NCBI GenBank assembly: GCA_031283515.1
Contig: JAITBS010000058.1
Coordinates: 1-17,275 of the forward strand
DNA length: 17,275 bases
Direction: 5' to 3'
DNA from: Planctomycetaceae bacterium
GTDB taxonomy: Bacteria > Planctomycetota > Planctomycetia > Pirellulales > Thermoguttaceae
The notes beneath the pieces were generated by a model that searched no databases, was not told the DNA's origin, and saw only the letters and a list, made by a program, of their open reading frames with translations. Within the stretch, counting starts at the first letter, position 1, and each line of letters opens with the position of its first letter. The translations under genes and the position numbers were made by a program. This document shows, in pieces, positions 7,096 through 13,767 of the stretch.

Positions 7096-8238
7096 ATGTT
7101 TTTTCGTTTCAACAATTTGAAAATTATTTTAGGATTATCGGTTTTGATCTTTTTGTTCGTACAAAGTGTTTCGGGACACGAAATTTCGAAAAGTTCATCT
7201 CCAAAAAATTCATCTCCCCAAAGTTCATTTTCGAAGAGTTCATTTTCGTATCCGAATCCGAAAACGGTTGGAGTAAATCCGAAATTTATTCACGGTAAAA
7301 CTTCCGGTGCAGTTCACCGAGATCGATATGCCGAGATTTCCGAAGCCGAACGGAAACACCGGATACTTGAAGACCAATGTGATCAGGAAATCGAAGGTTT
7401 TGAACCGAAAACATGTCCCCTTTGCGAAGAAAATCCGAAAACTCCTTGTGGTCATTGTAAAATGTGTGAGGCAGGTTTTCCGTGTGAAAAGACGTTGTGC
7501 CGGCACTGTGTACAACCGCGCAGCCAGAATATGCCCAACTCCTGTGATTTGACCGCCGGCGACGAACCGTGTGGAACTTGCGACGCCTGCCGTGAACACC
7601 GAAGCGATCCTTGTGAACATGCCGGTGATGGTTTTGGACCGCGGGGAGAGTTTAACCCTTATAAAGAACCGCGATTTTTATCGGTTATTCCGCGTCCGAT
7701 TCTTGACGTGTACAATAATGGAGCAAGAAAATTTCCCGTGTATTATAATCCGGCTCCTTATTACAGACCGCATTGGAATCCTTCGCTTTTTGCAGGTTAT
7801 TCGCGTCCGTTTTCTTTTCGTTGGTCATGCCCGTTGTGCCACAAAGATCCGTGCGAATGTAATCGCTCCGGTTTTGCAGGTCAAGTTCCTTATGCTTATA
7901 CCTGTAAATTTTGCAACCGAAATCCTTGCGCTTGTACCAGTGATATTTGCAATGTTACTAAAGCAATGGATCCCGAAGGAATCCACAAGTCCTTGGCTGA
8001 TATGAAAAAAGATTCGAACCAGATTCAGGATGCTGAATTTCGCTCAAAAGAAGAGGAAGAAGAAAAAAATACGTTACAAGATCAATCCAACCCGCTCCTG
8101 AATGATGATATTCCATTGAAACTCCAGAACGAAGAAGAACAACAGCAACCCGAAACAGAACCCAAATTACAACGGCGTCCCATTCTCGACACACCGGATT
8201 CAGAACCGCCGTTACGTTCCAATGTTCCCGTAACATAA
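7096..8238 (+). CDS. Secreted cysteine-rich protein with CxxC-x3-PCxC repeats
   Basis: I chose ATG 7096 because AGAGGAG (7082-7088) sits 7 bp upstream; the upstream TTG at 7048 would bury the signal peptide. The 380-residue product begins with a signal peptide (basic start, hydrophobic LKIILGLSVLIFLFVQS, likely cut after VSG near residue 27), then a Ser/Pro/Lys-rich linker. The mature part has 23 Cys, mostly in related blocks: CPLCEENPKTPCGHC (from 107), CPLCHKDPCEC (from 245) and CKFCNRNPCAC (from 270), plus CGTCDACREHRSDPC. A Pro/Tyr/Arg-rich segment (YYNPAPYYRPHWNPS) separates the Cys blocks, and the tail is acidic and Gln-rich. Paired CxxC could bind zinc/iron or form disulfides in the envelope; planctomycete envelopes are known to be rich in cysteine-containing proteins. 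The family is not recognised. The gene at 10601-11344 has a similar design. Confidence 0.85.
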   Translation: MFFRFNNLKIILGLSVLIFLFVQSVSGHEISKSSSPKNSSPQSSFSKSSFSYPNPKTVGVNPKFIHGKTSGAVHRDRYAEISEAERKHRILEDQCDQEIEGFEPKTCPLCEENPKTPCGHCKMCEAGFPCEKTLCRHCVQPRSQNMPNSCDLTAGDEPCGTCDACREHRSDPCEHAGDGFGPRGEFNPYKEPRFLSVIPRPILDVYNNGARKFPVYYNPAPYYRPHWNPSLFAGYSRPFSFRWSCPLCHKDPCECNRSGFAGQVPYAYTCKFCNRNPCACTSDICNVTKAMDPEGIHKSLADMKKDSNQIQDAEFRSKEEEEEKNTLQDQSNPLLNDDIPLKLQNEEEQQQPETEPKLQRRPILDTPDSEPPLRSNVPVT

Positions 8239-8255
8239 TCACTGACGAACCACAC

Positions 8256-8314
8256 CGGAAGTTTCGGCGAATGACTGCCGTTACTTCCGTTTCTTGTCCG
8301 GTATTAATTACCGG
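8256..8314. terminator. Hairpins between convergent genes, likely bidirectional terminator
   Basis: CGGAAGT (8256-8262) pairs with ACTTCCG (8283-8289). Inside it CGGC pairs with GCCG around GAATGACT, separated by a symmetric TT/TT bulge, and GTTTCTT follows. A second hairpin is CCGGTA (8298-8303)/TACCGG (8309-8314) with loop TTAAT. Both lie in the 88-bp gap between genes ending at 8238 (plus) and 8327 (minus), the expected place for a two-way terminator, although U-tracts are weak. Confidence 0.55.
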
Positions 8315-8326
8315 TATCGGAACTCT

Positions 8327-8512
8327 TTAACGGCATTCCAGAAACGTCAGAACACTAAATGTTCCAACAATAAGGGAACCGGCAATCATACCAATATTCA
8401 TTAACATTCCCCCAGCAGGACCAAATGGCACGCCTGCTAACATGTTAGCAAGAAAAACCAAAAGGATAATACTTGAAATAACTAAAGAAATAATACAAAG
8501 AATTTTAGGCAT
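8327..8512 (-). CDS. Small two-helix membrane protein
   Basis: The 61-residue protein has two hydrophobic segments, about 5-27 and 36-57, joined by a short turn rich in Gly and Pro (GVPFGPAGGM), and almost no soluble part. Start ATG at 8512 has a good Shine-Dalgarno, GAGGA, 9 bp upstream on the minus strand, the same type used by the 10601-11344 gene, which supports a real gene despite its size. The pattern hydrophobic helix-GVPFG-xxx-MxIG-hydrophobic helix resembles small planctomycete membrane proteins I have a general memory of, but no function is known to me. It is convergent with the Cys-rich gene and shares a terminator region with it. Confidence 0.72.
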   Translation of the reverse strand: MPKILCIISLVISSIILLVFLANMLAGVPFGPAGGMLMNIGMIAGSLIVGTFSVLTFLECR

Positions 8513-8745
8513 GTAACAAATTCCTCAATGTCGCATGGAAATTATTTCACAAGGCAAATTATTCTATCTTACTTTTCTGCTATTGACAAGACGGAACCAA
8601 TAAAATTTTCGGGATTCCATACCGGTTGACTTGCGGAAAACTAACAAAATATGTTTTGATGTTTGCCGCATGGTGATTTTCAAAGGTAAAATGTAAATTG
8701 TAAAAAAGTAAAGGAACAATTATTTGAACGAAAATTATCATTGAT

Positions 8746-9225
8746 TTAAACATCTTTACGCGGTTCTGACGTTTGCTGAATCTGAATATCAGGAGCGTTT
8801 CCGAGTTGCGAAAGGACTTGGAGAAGCGTGTTCAGATGCATAAATTTCATTCCGAACCGATCAACAAATTCAGTCAAGGAAAATTCACTATCGAGAAAAG
8901 TTTCCGCATTGTATTCGACTTCTTCCGTAATTGTGGAAAGTAAATCGGTTTGAACCCGTTCCAGTTTTACAGCGGCTCTTCGGCAAAAATCCGCTAATTC
9001 TGGATTAGCCCGTTTCCAAAGAGCAAGTTCAATCGTTTTACGACGATGCGATTGACTTGTCTGTAAGATAAGTTCTTCCAGAAGTTCATTTTGCCGACCT
9101 TGCGCAGCAAGCAATTCTCGCAACAATGTACAAATTTCCGATTGAGGTTCCGGTTTTGATTGGGGAAGAGAATGAACAACATCAATTTGTGAAAAAAAAT
9201 GCGGTTCGTGTGAAGTGGTTGACAT
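8746..9225 (-). CDS. Conserved coiled-coil protein of unknown function
   Basis: I take ATG 9225 as start (159 residues, MSTTSHEPHFF) because AGG precedes it by 6 bp on the minus strand. An upstream in-frame start at 9309 would add a Phe-rich stretch that looks non-native. After a variable first ~28 residues come an amphipathic helix (LLRELLAAQGRQNELLEEL, about 34-52), then IELALWKRANPELADFCRRAA (about 65-85), EEVEYNAETFLDSEFSLTEFVDRFG (about 101-125) and LNTLLQVLSQLGNAPD. It is almost entirely helical, acidic, and has no signal peptide, so it is cytoplasmic. The wording around WKRANPELADxCRRAAxKLxxVQT and LQxLSQLGNAPD looks like a family found widely in planctomycetes, which I recognise only from general memory. 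Role unknown. It is divergent from the 9688 gene across a 462-bp spacer. Confidence 0.8.
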   Translation of the reverse strand: MSTTSHEPHFFSQIDVVHSLPQSKPEPQSEICTLLRELLAAQGRQNELLEELILQTSQSHRRKTIELALWKRANPELADFCRRAAVKLERVQTDLLSTITEEVEYNAETFLDSEFSLTEFVDRFGMKFMHLNTLLQVLSQLGNAPDIQIQQTSEPRKDV

Positions 9226-9687
9226 TGATAACCTATTATTGATAAAAGATGAAAATGGTTGAAAAAAAATCGAAAACAGCTTTTTAAAAATACCATTCCC
9301 TAGTAACATGATAAATCAGCCTCAGTTGTCACAAAACATTTCTTGTTCTTATTAAGCAGGATATTCATTAAAACAAGATAACTTTTTCTGTTCCATAACA
9401 CCAATCGGTAAAATATTCTGTTTTATATTTACAATACCGTTGTTATCGGGTCTGTTTGTGTTATCGAGTTAGCTCATGTTATCATGATTTAACTAATTCG
9501 TTCCTTCATGGTATATAAGTAAATCATTTTTTGAAAAAAAGTCGAGACCCCTCAAAAAAAAGTTAAAGAATTTGTGGTTTTTAATCAATATGGGAAAAAA
9601 TTAATTCTTCTTTAGATGATTTATTGATTTTGGAGCGAGTCGTTTTCCGATAAGAAAATTACGCGTTCATTTATACGCTCTGTTACT
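9226..9687. other. Divergent spacer with phased TGTTATC repeats
   Basis: This 462-bp AT-rich spacer separates two divergently transcribed genes and must hold both promoters. I could not assign them with confidence. The only ordered sequence is the three-unit 18-bp repeat at 9441-9494 and the inverted repeat overlapping it. Confidence 0.5.
9441..9494. repeat. Three phased TGTTATC units (18-bp period) with overlapping inverted repeat
   Basis: TGTTATCG begins at 9441 and 9459 and TGTTATCA at 9477, exactly 18 bp apart; the rest of each unit is diverged. GTTAGCTCATG (9468-9478) and CATGATTTAAC (9483-9493) form an inverted repeat with 9 of 11 positions paired. In a divergent promoter region this could be a regulator-binding array, but it is short. 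Confidence 0.4.
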
Positions 9688-10422
9688 ATGCCAAACACCT
9701 CCCCGATGTTGGAAAAACTGGGTTTTTTGACGGTAATCGATCAACCGCGATTGGGTTTGATTGGCGGTTATCTCATTTTGAATCAAGCAGGACGACCACT
9801 TGAATTTCATTGCACAACTCCGCTCAAACCCAATCGAACTCAAGAAATCCTTTATGGTAATACGTTGACGCCATTTCTTTGCGGTGAACAAATTGCACGA
9901 ACACTTCTTATTCGTTCTAAAACTCCTGTTTTATATGTTTTAACTAATACCGCAGCGGTTCTGGCGGTTCAGGAACATATTGAAATGCCGGTGTTCTATG
10001 TTTTTGAAACAGGAAAAAAACAGGTTTTACCAGAACCACCGGTTCAGGAGGAAAACCGTGTCGAAAAATCGACCACTGATTTTCTTCCTCTTTTTCCTGA
10101 ATTTCCTGCTTCTCAAACAACTCTTGAAATTTCCGAAGAATTGAATGAGTCTTTGAAATCGTTTGGCATCGAAAATACACACCTTCAACTAAGTTCCCAC
10201 AACAAGGAGGAACAACTTCGCATTCCTGAAGTTCCGGGTTTGAATCTTGATCATTGGAAAGAAGTCAAAATCGGCAACCGGTTTCTTGCGATTCCGGCGG
10301 TCAACGAAGCCGAACATCATCTGGTTATTGAGGACATCAAACGTCTTTCACGAACTATTGATTTTGCGGAACCGTTCACTCGTATTCGTCTTGCTATCGA
10401 AGAAACTCAACGAGCTGCGTAA
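9688..10422 (+). CDS. Conserved cytoplasmic protein of unknown function
   Basis: The 244-residue protein has two conserved-looking ends joined by a Pro/Glu/Ser-rich linker (about 112-165). The N-terminal ~105 residues (LGFLTVIDQPRLGLIGGYLILNQAGRPLEFHCTTPLKPNRTQEILYG split across strands, then FLCGEQIARTLL) look like an alpha/beta domain. The C-terminal ~60 residues (VPGLNLDHWKEVKIGNRFLAIPA, then DIKRLSRTIDFAEPFTRIRLAIEETQRAA) form a second module ending in an amphipathic helix. No signal peptide, membrane segment or catalytic motif is visible. I recognise the N-terminal wording as typical of an uncharacterised planctomycete family, from memory rather than by search. Start ATG 9688 lacks a clear Shine-Dalgarno; an internal ATG at 9706 is possible. 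It is divergent from the coiled-coil gene 8746-9225. Confidence 0.82.
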   Translation: MPNTSPMLEKLGFLTVIDQPRLGLIGGYLILNQAGRPLEFHCTTPLKPNRTQEILYGNTLTPFLCGEQIARTLLIRSKTPVLYVLTNTAAVLAVQEHIEMPVFYVFETGKKQVLPEPPVQEENRVEKSTTDFLPLFPEFPASQTTLEISEELNESLKSFGIENTHLQLSSHNKEEQLRIPEVPGLNLDHWKEVKIGNRFLAIPAVNEAEHHLVIEDIKRLSRTIDFAEPFTRIRLAIEETQRAA

Positions 10423-10600
10423 ATTGTGAATAGTTGCGCAAGCGGATTCAAAACGTTTCGGTAAAAATTCCACATGCGGCACTTTCAACTATCCACTCTA
10501 TTCTGTCCTTTTAAGGCGAAAGAAAGGATCAATCAATTGTCGGTGAAGGATTCGTACAATAGACCGTGAATAGTTCGCAAATTACAAACAGACAATTCCA

Positions 10601-11344
10601 TCAATAACCAATCGATGGCGGATTGGGATTGAAAAAATCTCGGGGACCGCGTGTGGTGTAGGTTGGCATTGGCACTGGCGGTGTTGTGGACATATAAACC
10701 TGTCCATTTACCGGTGGAGCCAAAAACAACGCTCGAATTCTTGGAAAACGCGGTTGGAAATTGGGGTCATAATGTTCACGCGGAATATAAAGCGGTTGCA
10801 TTCCCCAATAGGGACGATCTGCCGGTTGAAGAGTTTGCCGTAAAAACTGCCCAATTTCCAAGCCTGGATGAGGACAAGGAGCATATCCGTGAACCGGACA
10901 AACGCCATTTGTTTTTCCCGGACAAACCTGCATTGTACCATAACTAAATTGGTTTTTCAGACAATCGTTCTGACAATCTTTGCCGTGAACCGGACAAATT
11001 TTAGGGCAAGAACCATTGCATTTACGGCAGGTTCCGTCTTTGCAAAGTCCGTCAACACAGGGACCATCATGGCAAGCAATACGGTTATGGCAATGAGAAT
11101 CTGTTTCATTGGGATCATGATTACCGACACAAGGTTTTCCATTGTAATCGGCATGGTGTCCGACTCCCAAATGAGTTTTATACAAAAATCTTGAATCAGT
11201 ACCGCAAGAGAGCGATTGTTGTTCGATTTCGATTTTTGCGTTGTTTTTATTGTTATTTTGAATTTCTTGTCCGCGTACCTCTGCCAGAACCAGCAACACA
11301 CACATGGTAAAGGTAATCGTCAATGTCAACCGGATGATTTTCAT
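10601..11344 (-). CDS. Secreted cysteine/histidine-rich protein with CPVHG motifs
   Basis: I chose ATG 11344 because GAGGA lies 8 bp upstream on the minus strand; more upstream starts would place the signal peptide internally. The 247-residue product starts with a signal peptide (MKIIRLTLTITFTMCVLLVLAEVRG, written here only as a descriptor) followed by an Asn/Lys/Glu-rich stretch. The central ~100 residues have 15 Cys and many His, including HHADYNGKPC, SHCHNRIACHDGPC, the TCRKC pair, and a doubled CPVHG (KICPVHGKDC, GVCPVHGYAPC). The C-terminal ~100 residues are Pro/Tyr/Arg-rich with no Cys (RPYWGMQPLYIPREHYDP, PRFPRIRALFLAPP). Disulfide crosslinking or metal binding outside the cytoplasm is plausible; neither is proven. 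It shares with 7096-8238 the order signal peptide, Cys clusters, Pro/Tyr region, and an upstream decamer, so the two may work together. Confidence 0.85.
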   Translation of the reverse strand: MKIIRLTLTITFTMCVLLVLAEVRGQEIQNNNKNNAKIEIEQQSLSCGTDSRFLYKTHLGVGHHADYNGKPCVGNHDPNETDSHCHNRIACHDGPCVDGLCKDGTCRKCNGSCPKICPVHGKDCQNDCLKNQFSYGTMQVCPGKTNGVCPVHGYAPCPHPGLEIGQFLRQTLQPADRPYWGMQPLYIPREHYDPNFQPRFPRIRALFLAPPVNGQVYMSTTPPVPMPTYTTRGPRDFFNPNPPSIGY

Positions 11345-11390
11345 TATAATATTCCTCATTTGAAGAAAACAAACGCTTGCTCTCGAAATA

Positions 11391-11400
11391 ATCACACCTT
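11391..11400 (-). promoter_or_regulatory. Shared upstream motif AAGGTGTGAT (site 2)
   Basis: On the minus strand this decamer is followed by TATT and lies 46 bp before the ATG at 11344. It is identical to the site upstream of the other Cys-rich gene (7028-7037). A weaker AAAAGGTGATTTA lies upstream of the secreted-protein gene at 13381. Confidence 0.3.
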
Positions 11401-11560
11401 GCGCATAAATCGGCAAACCAAATACCTAAAATTTATTTTTTTCTTATTTCTTTGGTAAAAGCGGGAATATTTCCTTAGTATTTACGGACTGGTGTGTTCA
11501 AATGGAGAAAATTTCAACAGAATTGTGATTTTAAGTACGGACTCGCTATTTTCAAATTTA

Positions 11561-11704
11561 TGTAATCTATCAGTGGGGAACTTCTAAAAACTCGTTTTTT
11601 TGTAATCTATCAGTGGAATTTTTATTTGAAACACCGAAAAAGCGAAAAAGGTAGGCAATGTTTCGCCGAAACGTTTTAAACAATACGGCGATAGCCGACT
11701 TGCT
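11561..11704 (+). repeat. Composite dispersed repeat, copy 2, with an extra 5' unit
   Basis: TGTAATCTATCAGTGG occurs twice, at 11561-11576 and 11601-11616, separated by GGAACTTCTAAAAACTCG plus a T-run. The second copy continues through an AT-rich stretch to AGGTAGGCAATG (11649-11660), TTTCGCCGAAAC, GTTTTAAACAATACGGC and GATAGCCGACTTGC. From 11601 it matches the reverse complement of 1186-1290 in order, spacing and nearly all conserved bases. Confidence 0.75.
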
Positions 11705-11750
11705 AAAAAAAATGCGGTTCTATCATTTGTAGGTATTTGTCTTACATCTC

Positions 11751-12953
11751 TTAATAATGTACCGAATTTCCTGCTGTGAAACCGGAAGAGATCGCAAATT
11801 GAATATTGTAACCGCCGGTGTTGCCGTCAATGTCGAGTAATTCTCCACAAAAATATAAACCGGATACAATTCGAGATTCCATTGTCTGCCGGTTCACCTC
11901 CTCCAATACAACACCGCCACTTGTTACCATCGCTTCGTTCCAACCACCTAACGACTCAATAATAAACGGATAACCCGTTAATACCAATTCAAGCCGTTTT
12001 CGTGTTTCCCGATTCGTTTCCGCAACCGGTTGATCCGGCACAATATCGAACAATTCAAGAATCCGTACCAAAAAACGTTCCGCAATACCAAACTGTTGTA
12101 AAGCGTTTTTCAATGTTCTTTTACCTGTGAATATTTCGGAAACCCATTTTTCCGGTTCAATCAGCGCAACAAGAATTTTGTCATTCGGTTTCATATCACG
12201 GCTCAGATTAAGAATTGCAGGACCCGATAACCCCCGATGTGTTAAAAGCACATCGCCCTGCCCAACCTTCAAACGTTTGCGATTACGGTGAATTTCAATC
12301 TTTGCCGACCAAAACGAAATACCCGATAAATCCGCAAAAGGATAATTTCGTACAATTACCGGTGTCAATGCCGGTTTCGGTTCAACAAGTTGATGCCCCA
12401 GTTGTTTCGCAAACCGGAAACCATCACCCTGTGAACCTGTTGACGGATAAGATTGACCGCCTGTTGCAAGAATCAATTTTTCGGCACAAAATTCGCCGCG
12501 GTTCGTTGTAAGAAGAAAACCGGTATTTATTTTCGCAACATTTTTAACAACAGTTTCCGTTTGAAGTATCCCGCCTTGCTCTTTAAGTTCGGCAACAAGA
12601 ATATTCAATAAATCTTTAGATTTCAGCGATTTCGGGAAAATTTTACCGTCTTCACGTTTCAGAAACGGAACACCGCGCTGTTCAAAAAAATGTGTCAGAG
12701 CAATGTTATCGAACGATAAAAGAGCCGGTTTGACAAATCGGGCTTTTTTCGTGTTACCGTAATGATTCAGGAAATCGGCAATTTGTCCGCTGTGCGTTAC
12801 ATTGCATTGTCCCGAACCGGAAAGCAGAAATTTACATCCTGATTCGGTATTCCGTTCCAACACGCAAACAGTTCCGCGTCTATTTCTTGCAGACGCAATT
12901 CCTGCTGCAAGTCCCGATGGACCGGCTCCAACAACAAAAACATCAACATTCAC
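11751..12953 (-). CDS. HI0933-family FAD-dependent oxidoreductase (YhiN-like)
   Basis: The 400-residue flavoprotein is full length for the HI0933/YhiN family (often annotated as aminoacetone-oxidase-family FAD-binding enzyme). The dinucleotide-binding motif VGAGPSGLAAG is at residues 8-18. The family signature SGSGQCNVTH is at about 45-54, ATGGQSYPSTGSQGDG at 163-178, LLTHRGLSGPAILNLSR mid-protein, and the closing flavin motif CGELLDIDGNTGGYN at 369-383 follows VTSGGVVLEEV. It has no signal peptide and should be cytoplasmic; the physiological substrate of the family is uncertain. Start is GTG at 12953, which overlaps the stop of the upstream gene by four bases (GTGA), the classic arrangement for translational coupling. 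The pairing with a small secreted protein has no obvious functional explanation. Confidence 0.93.
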   Translation of the reverse strand: MNVDVFVVGAGPSGLAAGIASARNRRGTVCVLERNTESGCKFLLSGSGQCNVTHSGQIADFLNHYGNTKKARFVKPALLSFDNIALTHFFEQRGVPFLKREDGKIFPKSLKSKDLLNILVAELKEQGGILQTETVVKNVAKINTGFLLTTNRGEFCAEKLILATGGQSYPSTGSQGDGFRFAKQLGHQLVEPKPALTPVIVRNYPFADLSGISFWSAKIEIHRNRKRLKVGQGDVLLTHRGLSGPAILNLSRDMKPNDKILVALIEPEKWVSEIFTGKRTLKNALQQFGIAERFLVRILELFDIVPDQPVAETNRETRKRLELVLTGYPFIIESLGGWNEAMVTSGGVVLEEVNRQTMESRIVSGLYFCGELLDIDGNTGGYNIQFAISSGFTAGNSVHY

Positions 12954-13381
12954 CGTCGTCGTTGTCCGGGTTGACTAAAATTCGGAACACCGCCATGTTG
13001 AACACCACCCTGATAATAGTGCAAATATTGCCGGAACCCAGCACCGTTCATCCCGCCAATACTCTTCGTTTGACGCGGTTCGGCTAAAATCCGGTCTGTA
13101 GTACCATCGTTTAGAAGTTGGTTCATTGCTCCCTGCATGGTTTGTTGCCGCATCTCTTGCTGGCGGAGTTGGCTTCCTTGATCCTGCAAAGACCGAAGCA
13201 TCTCCTGTTTCGGTTTTACAAATTCGTTGTAATTGTCCAAAATTCCGCTGCGATTGTCATTGAACAGCGATAACCAAGGACTTAACGCCGGTGATGATTG
13301 ACCGTAAACATCGCCGGAATAAAACACAAACCAAGTAATACACAACAAAATAAATGTTAATTTTAATATCGTTTTCAACAC
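12950..13381 (-). CDS. Small secreted Gln-rich protein, coupled to flavoprotein gene
   Basis: The 143-residue product has a clear signal peptide (LKTILKLTFILLCITWFVFY, likely cut after VYG near residue 27). A conserved-looking SSPALSPWLSLFNDNRSGILDNYNEFVKP segment (split by a variable Asn-rich turn) follows, then a Gln/Arg-rich helix (about 61-90: LRSLQDQGSQLRQQEMRQQ) and a Gly/Gln/Arg-rich tail with GFRQYLHYYQGG. The LSPWLxLF…LDNYxxFVxP pattern reminds me of short exported planctomycete proteins. Start GTG 13381 is supported by a strong Shine-Dalgarno, GGGAGGTG, about 5 bp upstream on the minus strand. The stop overlaps the flavoprotein start by four bases, so the two share a transcript. Function unknown; likely periplasmic or surface-located. 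Confidence 0.82.
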   Translation of the reverse strand: MLKTILKLTFILLCITWFVFYSGDVYGQSSPALSPWLSLFNDNRSGILDNYNEFVKPKQEMLRSLQDQGSQLRQQEMRQQTMQGAMNQLLNDGTTDRILAEPRQTKSIGGMNGAGFRQYLHYYQGGVQHGGVPNFSQPGQRRR

Positions 13382-13767
13382 GCAACACCTCCCTTAATCA
13401 GTAATCGTTTTATAGCATTCTTCACAATAAATCACCTTTTGGAATTTAGTGATTGAATTGGTCAAAATGTTTTATAAACAACATCCTTCCATTGCAATGT
13501 ATCCCAAAGGACAACCAATGTCCGGCATAGTTTTTCGTTCTCGACAAAAAATGGGGTGACATTGATCAAAATTGATCAAACTAGTTGAACAGATACAAAG
13601 CAATGATCTACATCTTTCGGTAATAATACCATATCTTCGATTTGCGGCAAGACCTCACAATTGACACCACTGAAGTAACTGTCTCTTGGGAATCTCTAAA
13701 AATTTCGGTAATCTATCAGAGGCATTTTTGTTTTTCCCATGAAATATTACGAATTTTTTATCAATTA
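13382..13767. other. Spacer with repeats, no gene
   Basis: The 386-bp spacer holds the hairpin repeat at 13688-13753 and a doubled ATTGATCAAA at about 13562-13581. A short plus-strand ORF (13642-13905) runs through the repeat and into the antisense strand of the export gene, and is not credible. The promoter of the 13381 gene must lie here, but I cannot place it. Confidence 0.5.
13688..13753. repeat. Hairpin repeat element with TAATCTATCAGAGG insert
   Basis: GGGAA-TCTCT-AAAAAT at the left and ATTTTT-GTT-TTCCC at the right can fold back on each other. Between them is TTCGGTAATCTATCAGAGGC, the second motif of the family. The right flank CCATGAAATATTACGAA matches the right flank of the element at 5415-5475, CCATAAAATATTACAAA, so the two share both outer arms but differ in the loop. 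Confidence 0.65.

Larger units (their letters stand above)
11345..11750. other. Spacer dominated by repeat elements, no gene
   Basis: The 406-bp spacer upstream of the Cys/His-rich gene and downstream of the flavoprotein gene holds the shared upstream decamer, a TATCAGTGG/CTTCTAAAAA repeat pair at 11561-11616, and composite repeat copy 2. I see no further gene. Confidence 0.55.

Noticed and set aside
10651..11301. Several ORFs of about 100 residues overlapping the Cys/His-rich gene
   Set aside because: The minus-strand frame 10601-11344 has a signal peptide, a strong ribosome binding site and ordered Cys motifs; the others are shadows.
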